Assembly (NCBI GenBank): GCA_021325095.1
Contig: JAJPHV010000015.1
Location: 94,037 to 158,036, forward strand
Reading direction: 5' to 3'
DNA: 64,000 nucleotides
From: Chloroflexota bacterium
Lineage (GTDB): Bacteria; Chloroflexota; Anaerolineae; Aggregatilineales; UBA2796
The notes below the pieces were generated by a model, which saw only the letters and a list, made by a program, of their open reading frames with translations, made no database searches and was not told the DNA's origin. Made by a program: the position numbers and the translations under genes. Numbering within the stretch: the stretch's first letter is position 1; every line of letters starts with the position of its first letter. Below are positions 8,043 through 16,930 of the stretch, piece after piece.

Positions 8043-10589
8043 CTACTTCTTGAGCTTGATCGACACCTTGTCGCTGACGGCCAGCGGCTGGTCCAGGTTG
8101 TTGAGGTCGAGGACGGCGACGATATAGTACAGGTTGCCCGACCCGATGGAGGTAAAGGCCGAGTTCGGGATGAACAGCACCACGTCGTCAAAGGCGGCCT
8201 GGTTGCTCTTGGCCGTGAACGTCGCGCCCGTGCCCAGGCCCTTGCCGATCCGGAAGTTCTCGTCCTTGGTGGGCAGCGGCTTGTTGTTGCTGTCGAAGAA
8301 CAGGACGGCGACAGCGCCCTTCTTGCCCTTGAAGTTGTCCACCTCGAACGATACCGTGACCGCCATGCCCTTCACGCCCTTCAACTTGACGTTGAACTTG
8401 GTATCGATGTTGTTGATGGTTGCCGAGGGGCCATTGGCTTCAGGAACGGGCGTCGCGTCGGCATCGCTGGGGTTGGCGTCCGTCAGCTTGCCAGGGTCGG
8501 GCAGCGCCAACCGCCCTTCGCCAAACACCGGATCAGGGCCTTTGTCGCCCAGGTCTTTGACGTTGGCGAGCAGGAAGGCGCGCACCTCTGCGGCCTGCAT
8601 TTCCGGGAATTTTTCCAGCACCAGACCTGCCGCACCCGCCACCAGCGGCGCCGCGCCGGACGTGCCGGAAAACCCGTCCTCGTAGACAGGTAGCACTTCG
8701 CCCGTCGGCGCGGTGATGTCGGGCTTGATACGGTCATCGTTGGTTGGCCCTTGCGAGCTGTAGATTTCGATCTTGTCTTTGGTCAGGCCCGTCGCGCCGA
8801 CGGTCAGCGCACTGTTGGAGTCGCCGGGAACGGTCACGCTGTGATCGGGAACCTGTGCCCAGTCCGGGAAAATGGCATTCGGGACAAAGATGTCGATGAG
8901 GTTGTCGTCGTTGCCCTTTTCCTTGTGAACGATCAGATAGTAGAGTTCTTTGGGAGTGGCTTCAAAGCTGGTCGCCTGGAACGGAAAGTCGTTTTTGCGG
9001 CCTTTCTTGGCTTCGGCAGCCGTCACGACCTCGTTGCCGTCCTTGTCCAGCACGCGGAAGTCATATTCGGCCTTTTCTTTGCCGCCCCAGTTGCCATTCC
9101 AGTTCATCACAACGGTGGTGATGGGTGCGAACGGTACAAAGGGCAGCGCCGCCAGTTTTTCGCTGAAAGCGTGCAGCCCCTTGCCGTTATCCTGGTACTG
9201 GAACATGGTATGGTCAACGGCCTCGTTGCCCGCTGCGTTGACCCACAGCACACCTGAATCCTTCACGATGGCGTCCACGGCCAGCGACTCGCCGAACGTG
9301 CCGTCGCGCGGGCCAACCGCCGATCCCACCGAGTAGTTGATGATCTGCACTTTGGAGTCCAGCAGGAACTGGACAGCGTTGATCCAGCTTTCGCGGCTGG
9401 AACCGTCAAACTGCGCGATGTATAGCTCGGCGTCCGGCGCAGCGCCGTGAACGACCATTGCGCAGGCTGTGCCGTGCACTTCTTCTTGCTGATCCAGTTC
9501 GTCCAGCGGGACGTTCGATTTCATCTGGTCGGCAGGTGGCAGGGCCTTGCCCGCGTTCTGCATGATGCCGCCGAAGCCCATGTCCAGGATGCCGATGCGC
9601 ACGCCCTTGCCGGTGATCCCGGCCTTGTGCCATTTGTCGGCGCCGATGGTCACTGCGCCTTTGGTGTTGAGGTTCTGCAAATTGACGATCTTCGCTGTCT
9701 TGGGCGTGGGCGGGCGGAAGCCGACCACGTGGTTGACTTTGGCGATCTTGGTCAGATAGCCGAGCAGCGGCCCCGGCGACTGGAACTGGCCCAGGACGGA
9801 CAACGGGATGCCGATCTCGACTTCCTCGTTGTTGTCGTCGTAGCTGTACACGCTGACGCCGAGCGCCTTCAGGTCGGTGGTCACGGATGGCAGGCTGTCT
9901 TTTGAATCGAGCGCCAGGTAGCCCGCAATCTCGTTGCTGCCGTTGATGATCTTGCGGTCACGGGCCAGCTTTTCGACGGCTTTCGCGTCGCCCTTGTCTC
10001 CGTAGGCGGTCAGCAGATCGATGTAGCTCAACGGGATGCCGAGCTTGTCCAGGATGCCCGAATCCTTGAGGAAAGCGGCCAGTCCGCTCGCGCCCTTATC
10101 CTTGTAAATCTGGACGATGCGCTTGTAGAGTTCGGCCAGGTCGGAGTCGCCCAGATTCTGCGGCAGCTTGTCGATGAACGGCTTCAGATCGGGATACGCC
10201 TTGATCAGATCGTCCAGCGTGGTCGGCGGGTTGACGGCTGGCACGGTGCCAACCGAGATGGGTGGTGCACCCTCGGTGGCGTTGATCGTGCCGCCGCCCG
10301 TCGCAGGCGGCGTGCCGCGAATGCCCGGCGGGGTCGAGGTTGGCTTGGGATTGGCCGGTTCGATGGAGATTTCGGTTCCTTCGGCTGCGCCTGGCGTTGC
10401 GGCCATCGTGGGCGCGTTGGTCGCCATTGCAACAGTGGTGGCAGCGCTGGTCGGCGCCGTCGTGGCCGTCGCGGCGGCGGTGGTCGGCGTCGCCGGAGGG
10501 TTGGTCGGTACGGCAGTTGGATTGCCTCCGCAGGCGGCCAGCATCAGCGCGCCGACCAGGAACAATACCCCTAAATAGGTGCGTTTCAT
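8043..10589 (-). CDS. Lipoprotein subtilisin-like serine protease (S8)
   Basis: 848 residues. The signal peptide ends in a lipobox LMLAAC (Cys20), so the protein is membrane-anchored outside the cell. A Thr/Ala/Pro linker (about 21-120) leads to a ~170-residue region of unknown fold that may be a propeptide. Catalytic domain about 315-735: Asp336 in GILDMGFGG, His372 in EVHGTACAM, oxyanion Asn455 in NAAGNE, Ser644 in FSGTSGAAP, so the triad is complete. After about 735 comes a beta-rich C-terminal domain. Start is the ATG giving the lipoprotein signal, with GGGAG about 12 nt upstream. It follows the FHA-ABC gene in the same direction across a palindromic repeat. Substrate unknown. Confidence 0.92.
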   Translation of the reverse strand: MKRTYLGVLFLVGALMLAACGGNPTAVPTNPPATPTTAAATATTAPTSAATTVAMATNAPTMAATPGAAEGTEISIEPANPKPTSTPPGIRGTPPATGGGTINATEGAPPISVGTVPAVNPPTTLDDLIKAYPDLKPFIDKLPQNLGDSDLAELYKRIVQIYKDKGASGLAAFLKDSGILDKLGIPLSYIDLLTAYGDKGDAKAVEKLARDRKIINGSNEIAGYLALDSKDSLPSVTTDLKALGVSVYSYDDNNEEVEIGIPLSVLGQFQSPGPLLGYLTKIAKVNHVVGFRPPTPKTAKIVNLQNLNTKGAVTIGADKWHKAGITGKGVRIGILDMGFGGIMQNAGKALPPADQMKSNVPLDELDQQEEVHGTACAMVVHGAAPDAELYIAQFDGSSRESWINAVQFLLDSKVQIINYSVGSAVGPRDGTFGESLAVDAIVKDSGVLWVNAAGNEAVDHTMFQYQDNGKGLHAFSEKLAALPFVPFAPITTVVMNWNGNWGGKEKAEYDFRVLDKDGNEVVTAAEAKKGRKNDFPFQATSFEATPKELYYLIVHKEKGNDDNLIDIFVPNAIFPDWAQVPDHSVTVPGDSNSALTVGATGLTKDKIEIYSSQGPTNDDRIKPDITAPTGEVLPVYEDGFSGTSGAAPLVAGAAGLVLEKFPEMQAAEVRAFLLANVKDLGDKGPDPVFGEGRLALPDPGKLTDANPSDADATPVPEANGPSATINNIDTKFNVKLKGVKGMAVTVSFEVDNFKGKKGAVAVLFFDSNNKPLPTKDENFRIGKGLGTGATFTAKSNQAAFDDVVLFIPNSAFTSIGSGNLYYIVAVLDLNNLDQPLAVSDKVSIKLKK

Positions 10590-10630
10590 GTGTGTTGCAG
10601 TCTCCCTTGTGGATGCGCAAATTGACAATG

Positions 10631-10690
10631 AGGTTGACCTCACCCCCTCTCCAGTGGGAGAGGGGGAACCGGAATGAGGCGAGGCCAACC
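10631..10690. repeat. Palindromic intergenic repeat, family A (full copy)
   Basis: Outer arms GGTTGACCTCACC (left) and GGCGAGGCCAACC (right) are imperfect inverted repeats around an inner hairpin CCCCCTCTCC-AGT-GGGAGAGGGGG. It starts 3 nt from the FHA-ABC stop and fills the space before the subtilase gene. Same arms as the copy at 21096. Confidence 0.75.
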
Positions 10691-10692
10691 AG

Positions 10693-13320
10693 CTAGAAAC
10701 TTTCGTTACGGTTCAGTGCAAACCCTCCTACGACCAGGAACAGCACCGAAAACCCGGCCAGGACCGCCCACCGTACCCATAGTTCGCCCGCCGACGAGGG
10801 ATAGGTGACGCCCTGCACGGCAGGGGCCGGGAGGAAGCGCCGCGTATCGCCCAGGGCGGGCAGCGGCTTGTTATTCTTGTCCAGCACCGGGCTGAGGACG
10901 ACGATCCGCCCCTCGGCGTTGCGGGCGACCATGTCCGCCGTCCCGCCGAGCGCTTCCAATGACCAGCGCGTGACGGTGAGCTTCGACAGGGGTTCCAGCG
11001 CGCCTTCCATCTTGAAGAGCACACCCGGGAACAGAATCTGCACGAATAGAACGGCCAGCACCGCGTAAGTGACGGCGTTCACCTGCCGCACCAGCGCCGA
11101 CAGCAGCAACCCGATGCTCACCCCGGCGATGGCCGTCAGCGCCAGTGTGATGAACATTTCGAGCGGCCCCCAGGTGATCAGGCCCTGGCCGGGTAGCTCC
11201 GCGCCCAGCGAGACGGTGAGCAGCAGCAGCAGACAACTGATCAGGCACAGTCCGCCGTAAACCACCACTTTGGAGAGCAGGTAGGGTGGGATGCGCAGGT
11301 TGACCATGCGTTCTCGGAAGAACAGGCTGCGCTCCTCGACGATGGTATAGGCCGAGGCGAAAATGCCAAGCAGCGTCACCGACAGCGACATCATGAACAA
11401 CAGGCGCTGCGCGTCGTTGGCCGGGGCAAACGTGCCCAACGCTTTCACGTTTGAGGGCGCTTTGTCCGGGTCTGTGCCGACAGGTGTCAGCGGCAGTTTA
11501 TTCAGGAATTCGCGGAATTCCACGTCGCTACCCCGCGGAACCAGCATTTGCCCGCGCGTATTCTGGATGCTGTCCATGCTGATCAGCCCCAGGAACAGCC
11601 CGACCAGCGGCAGCACCAGCAGCAGCCCGATCAGCGTGCGCAGATCGTGGCGGGCCAGCGTCAGCGTGCGTTCGGTCAGGACGCGCAACTGGTGGCCGAA
11701 CGTGCCCCGGCGCGCCAGCCGCAGCCTGCGGTTGGCAAGGGCTGTATCGCCTGCATCGGCCTTTTTCTCTACAGGCGCGTGCAGACGGTTCAACACGTTC
11801 TTGGCATACTGTGGCGTCTGCTTGAAGGCTTCTGCCCAGCGCCGGGCCGCTTCGCCGGGACTCAGCTTTTCGGTGCTGTCCTCGTCGATGGGCTGGAACA
11901 CACGGTTGTAGATTTCCGGGTAGTCCCGCACGCCGAAGAAGGTCAGGGCCTCTTTGGGCGGGCCGAAGTAGGCCAGGTTGCCCCGCGCCATCAACGCCAA
12001 CTGGTCGCACTGCCCGATGTTCAGCGTCGTATGTGTCACGACGGCAACAATGTGCCCGCGATCCGCCAGGCGGCGCAGCGTATCCATCATTGACTTGTCC
12101 AGGCCCGGATCAAGCCCCGACGACGGCTCGTCCATAAACAGCAGGCTCGGTTCGGCCATTAATTCCAGCGCAATACTGACGCGCTTCTTTTGCCCACCGC
12201 TCAGGCTGCGCACCAACTGGTTACGGAAGTCCGTCAGTTCCAGCGTTTCCAGCACTCGGGTAATGCGCTGTTCGCGGGAGGCTTGCGGCTCGTTGGGGAA
12301 GCGCAGCCTGGCGCCGTACATCAGGGCCTGGTACACCGTCAGGTCATTTTGCACGATATCGGCCTGCGGCACGTAACCGATGATCGGCTGGTACATCCCG
12401 TAGTTTTCGTACAGATTGTCGCCGTTGACCAGCACCTGCCCACCGGTGGCTCGGTTCGCCCCGTTCAGCGCGCGCAGCAGCGTCGATTTGCCCGATCCGC
12501 TGCCGCCGATGATGGCGACGAATTCCTGCGGGTGGATGGAGAGCGTCACGTCGCGCATAGTGTTGCTGGCTTTGGGCGGGAAGCCGGTGCGGTACGTCAT
12601 TTCCAGGTTCACCGCGTCCAGTTGAAAGCGCTGCACGGAGGGCAATCGCAGCAGCGCCTTTCCTTTGTAGACCAGCAGCGCCTGGTCGATGCGGATCACG
12701 TCCTCGGCCTGCAAACGGTACGGGCCGGTGATGCGCCGGTCATTGACGTACACGCCGTTGGTGCTGCGCAGATCAGTTAACACGTGATGATCGCCCTGCT
12801 CGGTGATCTGCGCATGATGCCACGACACCGCCAGTGCATCCAGCTTCAAATCGGACTGCGGATCGCGCCCGATGGTGTACGGCGTCTTTTCGAGCGGGTA
12901 CAGCTTGCCCGCCGCCTGTGACTTCATGGCCCGCTCGACGGGGTTGGTGTACATCATGGTGACGCCCTTGCCCGCCGCGTTTTGCAGCCGGACGTTGTCC
13001 CCGTCGCGCAGTACCTGGCTGTCTACGGGCTTGCCGTTGACCAGGACGCCGCCCTTGCCGGTGATGTCGTATACACGGTAATTGCCGCCTTCCAGCGTCA
13101 GCCGCGCGTGGCGGACGGCAATGCCTTCGTATTGGAGCGAAATGTCCTGATGGCTTTCGCTGCCAATGTCCAGAATCTTCTGGACGAGCAGCACCGTCTG
13201 TGGAGTGCCCTGGTCGGGCACGATGCGCATCGTTGGGTCGCGTTCATCAATTTCCTGGCGTCCAACCGACAGGGTGCGCATTTCGGGTTGCGGTTGGTTG
13301 CGAAGTTCAGAATCGGACAT
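10693..13320 (-). CDS. Double-FHA ABC transporter (ATPase and permease fused)
   Basis: 875 residues. Order: an N-terminal FHA-like domain (about 35-120), a second, clearer FHA domain (about 140-220: IGRDPQSDLKL, SWHHAQI, STNGVYVN), an ABCG-type ATPase (about 225-480: Walker A GGSGSGKST, signature LSGGQKKR, Walker B SLLFMDEPSSGLDP), a Glu/Lys-rich linker, then an ABC-2 type membrane domain with about six helices (from about 560) carrying a large extracytoplasmic loop after the first. FHA domains bind phosphothreonine, so activity may be gated by a Ser/Thr kinase, which is not in the window. Fusions of this order are known from cyanobacteria and Chloroflexota; cargo is unknown. The lipoprotein subtilase lies downstream in the same direction. 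Confidence 0.92.
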   Translation of the reverse strand: MSDSELRNQPQPEMRTLSVGRQEIDERDPTMRIVPDQGTPQTVLLVQKILDIGSESHQDISLQYEGIAVRHARLTLEGGNYRVYDITGKGGVLVNGKPVDSQVLRDGDNVRLQNAAGKGVTMMYTNPVERAMKSQAAGKLYPLEKTPYTIGRDPQSDLKLDALAVSWHHAQITEQGDHHVLTDLRSTNGVYVNDRRITGPYRLQAEDVIRIDQALLVYKGKALLRLPSVQRFQLDAVNLEMTYRTGFPPKASNTMRDVTLSIHPQEFVAIIGGSGSGKSTLLRALNGANRATGGQVLVNGDNLYENYGMYQPIIGYVPQADIVQNDLTVYQALMYGARLRFPNEPQASREQRITRVLETLELTDFRNQLVRSLSGGQKKRVSIALELMAEPSLLFMDEPSSGLDPGLDKSMMDTLRRLADRGHIVAVVTHTTLNIGQCDQLALMARGNLAYFGPPKEALTFFGVRDYPEIYNRVFQPIDEDSTEKLSPGEAARRWAEAFKQTPQYAKNVLNRLHAPVEKKADAGDTALANRRLRLARRGTFGHQLRVLTERTLTLARHDLRTLIGLLLVLPLVGLFLGLISMDSIQNTRGQMLVPRGSDVEFREFLNKLPLTPVGTDPDKAPSNVKALGTFAPANDAQRLLFMMSLSVTLLGIFASAYTIVEERSLFFRERMVNLRIPPYLLSKVVVYGGLCLISCLLLLLTVSLGAELPGQGLITWGPLEMFITLALTAIAGVSIGLLLSALVRQVNAVTYAVLAVLFVQILFPGVLFKMEGALEPLSKLTVTRWSLEALGGTADMVARNAEGRIVVLSPVLDKNNKPLPALGDTRRFLPAPAVQGVTYPSSAGELWVRWAVLAGFSVLFLVVGGFALNRNESF

Positions 13321-13491
13321 TCAGCGTTGCTCCAGGTTCATGATAACGAATTCCGCCAGTCATCTTACGGGAAAATGCAAAGAAGTGCCAACCCCGCCGC
13401 TCGGACTTCCGCCACTTCCTATCCAAAAGTGTGCTACACTTCTGACGCACATTGGCCTGGATCAGTTCCCGGTTTCGTCAGGAGTATGCGT

Positions 13492-14649
13492 TTGACTGAT
13501 ATAGATCGGCTGGCCGCCGAGCCGCGAATGATTGCCTATCGCGCCCGGTTAACCGAGATGTTGAACCGCGTCATTGATGAAGCCATTGCCATCCAGCAGA
13601 TTCCCGCGCCGACCTTCCACGAAGGCCAGCGGGCTGCCTACATTCGCAGCCGTTTCGCTGGGCTGGATGCCGTCGAGGTCGATGCGCTGCATAACGTCTA
13701 TGGCTGTCTGCGCGGTGTAGAGAGTACGCTGCCTGCGCTATTGGTTGCGGCGCACACTGATACGGTGTTTGAACCGGATATTCCCCTCACCGTGCATCGC
13801 AATGGCAGTCGCATCTACGGGCCTGGGCTTGGCGACAACAGTCTGGGTGTGGCGGCCCTTCTGGCGATGGTGGACATCCTGCGCGACCAGCCCTTACCTG
13901 CCGATGTGTGGTTCGTCGCCAACAGCCGCGAGGAGGGCCTGGGCGACCTGGGCGGGATACGCGCTGTTTATGGCAAACTATCCGCTCAACTGGGCGCGGC
14001 GCTCATCGTCGAGGGCATCGCCTTCGGGCGCATCTATCACGCCGGGATCGCCGTTCGCCGGCTGAAAATCACCTGCCGGACGGCGGGCGGCCATAGCTGG
14101 CTGCATTTTGGCCGTCCAAGTGCCATTCACAGCCTGGTGCAGGTGGCCGCGCAGATCGCAGCGCTGCAACCGCCGGAGTCGCCGCGCACGACCTACAACA
14201 TCGGCATGATCGAAGGGGGGCGCTCGGTCAATTCCATCGCGCCAGAGGCGTCCATGTTCCTCGATCTACGCTCCGAAGATCGCGCAGCATTAACGACCAT
14301 CGAGAACCAGATCGCCGCATTGATCGATGCCGCTCGTTCCCCGGACGTGGAATTCGCCGTCGAGGTGGTCGGAGATCGGCCCGCCGGGCATATCCCTGTC
14401 TCGCATCCGCTGGTCCAGATGGCCCGCGCCGTCCTGGAGTCGATGGGCATTCACCCGCTCTACGAGGCAGGCAGCACCGACGCCAACGTGCTCCTGGCCT
14501 CGGGCTTGCCCACCATCACCATTGGCATCACGCAGGGTGGCAATGCTCATCGTGAGGACGAGTTCATCGAAACGGCCAACATCCTGGATGGCCTGTGGCA
14601 ACTCTTGCTGCTGACGGTGGGCGCAGCCGGTGGTCTAAAATCCGTCTGA
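13492..14649 (+). CDS. M20-family metallopeptidase / amidohydrolase
   Basis: 385 residues. Zinc hydrolase of the ArgE/DapE/CPG2 type: first His-Asp in VAAHTDTVF, bridging Asp in GPGLGDNSLG, general-base/metal Glu pair in NSREEGLGD, and a late metal His in GGNAHREDE. The insert between holds the dimerisation (lid) domain. Probably cleaves a peptide, dipeptide or N-acyl amino acid; the sequence does not tell which. TTG at 13492 is preferred over ATG at 13486 because AGGAG (13480-13484) is 7 nt from TTG but only 1 nt from the ATG. The frame extends far upstream but that part overlaps the start of the opposite gene and is not protein-like. Confidence 0.9.
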   Translation: MTDIDRLAAEPRMIAYRARLTEMLNRVIDEAIAIQQIPAPTFHEGQRAAYIRSRFAGLDAVEVDALHNVYGCLRGVESTLPALLVAAHTDTVFEPDIPLTVHRNGSRIYGPGLGDNSLGVAALLAMVDILRDQPLPADVWFVANSREEGLGDLGGIRAVYGKLSAQLGAALIVEGIAFGRIYHAGIAVRRLKITCRTAGGHSWLHFGRPSAIHSLVQVAAQIAALQPPESPRTTYNIGMIEGGRSVNSIAPEASMFLDLRSEDRAALTTIENQIAALIDAARSPDVEFAVEVVGDRPAGHIPVSHPLVQMARAVLESMGIHPLYEAGSTDANVLLASGLPTITIGITQGGNAHREDEFIETANILDGLWQLLLLTVGAAGGLKSV

Positions 14650-14665
14650 ATTTGCCGGCAATCAT

Positions 14666-14694
14666 TTGTGTTACCCGCCGCGCCAGCCTATAAT
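14666..14694 (+). promoter_or_regulatory. Sigma70-type promoter of the pseudo-receiver/GAF gene
   Basis: TTGTGT at 14666-14671, 17-bp spacer, perfect TATAAT at 14689-14694. Transcription would start near 14701, giving a leader of about 40 nt. Confidence 0.6.
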
Positions 14695-14741
14695 CACCAG
14701 TATTATGGCAATTTTCTGCAATCTCTATAGTGGTGGCCGTG

Positions 14742-15590
14742 ATGGATCCTTCATATATCTATGTGCTGGCGGCGGTACGCCTGCCTTCGGTGGCGAAGTA
14801 TAGGGAATATCTCTCCAAAGACCCCAAGCTCAAGACGACTGTCGTGACATCGGAGGCGAACGCGCGGGAAATCCTTGCCAGCGCCGACAAACGCACTGAC
14901 GTGTTTGTGGTGGACAACGGGCTGGGCAATGTCTATGAACTCATCCGCGAGCTGCGCCAGACCTATCCCCGACTGTTGATTCTGCTGGTGGACGAAGAAG
15001 CCGACTTCGGGATGCCGGGCCGGGCCGACGACGTTTCCACGGAACCCTTCAAGGAAGATGACCTGATCAAAAAGATCAAGCGGCTGGCCGAAGAGCGCCG
15101 CCTGGAAACGCTGCGCGCCGATGCGCTGCCGCCCGTCCGCAACTTCGCCAAATCGCTGCGCAAAGCGGGCAAGGGCCTGGGCAAGCAGCAGGCGGCGGTG
15201 GAGGCGGTGCGCGAACTCGGCTATGACTACGTGGCCTTTTACGCCATCGCGCCCGCCGATCCGCCCGCGCTGTCTCTGGCGGCGCAGGTCGGGCCAAACG
15301 CCATCATGAGCATGATGCCAGTGCGGACGGATTATTCGGGGCTGCTTGGCTGGGTGGCGCAGAACGGCCAGAGCCGTATTGTCGGGCCGGGTGATTCGCC
15401 CAACCATCTGCTGGTCGAAAAGGGCAGGTACGGCTCGGCGGTATGCATCCCCGTCGGCTCAACCATGCGCTTTGGCGTGCTGCTGGCCTGCCGCGAACAG
15501 CCCGGCGCGATTACGCAGCAGAACGTTATGATGCTCGAACTGGTCGGCGCGCAGCTTGCCTCGGCCCTCGCCAAAGAACAGCGCGTTTAG
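14742..15590 (+). CDS. Pseudo-receiver plus GAF-domain protein
   Basis: 282 residues, soluble. Residues 1-115 look like a degenerate response-regulator receiver: the phosphoacceptor-like Asp is present in VFVVDNGLG, but the N-terminal acidic pair is absent and the usual TKPF is TEPF, so the conserved Lys is lost. Residues about 130-280 form a GAF-like domain (YDYVAFYAI, LLGWVAQNGQ, GSAVCIPV, ending AQLASALAKEQ). No DNA-binding or catalytic output is visible, so it may act through protein contact. Start could also be GTG at 14730; ATG 14742 is chosen for the best N-terminal beta strand. A good promoter lies upstream. Confidence 0.7.
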   Translation: MDPSYIYVLAAVRLPSVAKYREYLSKDPKLKTTVVTSEANAREILASADKRTDVFVVDNGLGNVYELIRELRQTYPRLLILLVDEEADFGMPGRADDVSTEPFKEDDLIKKIKRLAEERRLETLRADALPPVRNFAKSLRKAGKGLGKQQAAVEAVRELGYDYVAFYAIAPADPPALSLAAQVGPNAIMSMMPVRTDYSGLLGWVAQNGQSRIVGPGDSPNHLLVEKGRYGSAVCIPVGSTMRFGVLLACREQPGAITQQNVMMLELVGAQLASALAKEQRV

Positions 15591-15654
15591 TTCGCTCGTC
15601 ATTATTGCGGTGGGGTACGGGTCGGCCACTGCCCATTACATACGGCTTGAGGGC

Positions 15655-16755
15655 ATGAGATCAACCCTTGAGATTGGCAGCGCGAGCGGACAACCGGGCC
15701 GCCTGGCCTATGGCGTTGTCGAAGGCGTTGCCTTGCCCAGCGGCGGCAGCGATCAGTTCCCGGTCATCATCGCCCAGGGCCGCAAAGACGGCCCGGTGCT
15801 GTGGCTGACCGCCTCTATTCACGGGGCCGAATACACGGGTATCCTGGTTATTCACCAACTGCTGACGCCCGAACTGGTCAGCCGTTTGCGCGGGGCTATC
15901 GTGGCCGTGCCGACGCTGAACCCCGCCGGGCTACGGACGGCGGATCGCGGCGTGTATTACCTGCGCGGGCAAGACCCCAACCGTCTTTTCCCCGGCCCGA
16001 TGCCGCGCCGCCAGACAACCCTCACCGATGCCCCGCGGTCCGCGCTTGAAGCCGCTTACCAGCGTCTGTTTGAGCATATCCGTGAAACAGCCAACTACCT
16101 GATCGATCTGCACAACTATGCACTCGGTTCGATCCCGTTCGCACTGCGCGACCCGGTCTACTTCCGCGCCGGGCGAGATCGCCCCGCCGCGCAGCAGCTT
16201 CAGAACACGGTTGGCGAGATGTTGGCGGCCTTCGGTTTCACCATCGTCAATGAGTTCGCATCCAACGATTACCTGCGCAAGAACCTGCATCGCTCGGTCA
16301 GCGGGGCTGCGCTGAACACGGCGCGCATTCCGGCGTTCACAGCAGAACTGGGCGGCTACATGAGCGTCGATCCGATCATCACCTCGGCGGCGGTCAGCGG
16401 CCTGCGCAACGTCCTGCGCTGGGCAGATATGCTGGACGGCCCGCCAGAGCCGATCAGCGGCATCCGGGTGCTCTCGCCGGGCTACCCGATGCGCCGCGTT
16501 CATCACCCATTTGCGCCGAACAGCGGCATTGTCAGCTATCTGGTCAAGGCGGGCGACGCGGTGGCGATTGGCGATGCGGTGGCCCGCCTGAGCGACATCT
16601 ATGGCCGCCCCTGCAACGAGGACGGCCTGATTCACTCCGATCTGGATGGCGTCGTCCTGGGTCTGACGCAGGGCGGGATATGCTACCAGAATGATCCGCT
16701 CCTGAGCCTGGCGATCCCGGACGACAGCGATCTGGTAGTACCGTTCCCGACCTGA
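15655..16755 (+). CDS. Succinylglutamate desuccinylase/aspartoacylase-family zinc hydrolase
   Basis: 366 residues. Belongs to the AstE/AspA (M14-like) carboxypeptidase fold: zinc motif HGAE in ASIHGAEYTG, substrate loop in LNPAGL and GQDPNRLFPG, second zinc His in LIDLHNYA, and a C-terminal beta domain (about 295-366) with GIVSYLVKAGDAV, a biotinyl-like turn typical of this family. Bacterial relatives deacylate N-acyl amino acids. The start is uncertain: the ATG has GAGGG too close upstream, but in-frame sequence further upstream overlaps the GAF gene. No arginine-degradation genes are nearby, so the substrate is open. Confidence 0.87.
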   Translation: MRSTLEIGSASGQPGRLAYGVVEGVALPSGGSDQFPVIIAQGRKDGPVLWLTASIHGAEYTGILVIHQLLTPELVSRLRGAIVAVPTLNPAGLRTADRGVYYLRGQDPNRLFPGPMPRRQTTLTDAPRSALEAAYQRLFEHIRETANYLIDLHNYALGSIPFALRDPVYFRAGRDRPAAQQLQNTVGEMLAAFGFTIVNEFASNDYLRKNLHRSVSGAALNTARIPAFTAELGGYMSVDPIITSAAVSGLRNVLRWADMLDGPPEPISGIRVLSPGYPMRRVHHPFAPNSGIVSYLVKAGDAVAIGDAVARLSDIYGRPCNEDGLIHSDLDGVVLGLTQGGICYQNDPLLSLAIPDDSDLVVPFPT

Positions 16756-16930
16756 CAACGCATCCCTTAGGGCACGCGATAGATCAGCACCCGATCTGAG
16801 CCACTCAGACGGATTCTTCATGCCCTTTCCTTACCACTCGGAACGCTATCTCTATGGAACGCTTGAAGTGCCCGAAAAGTTCATGCCTGTTCACAGGATG
16901 CAGTTTTCTTTCCCTGCGACCAGCCGTCAA

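Noticed and set aside
12982..13485. N-terminal extension of the M20 gene
   Set aside because: The extra 168 codons overlap the FHA gene's start on the other strand and carry no M20-like residues.
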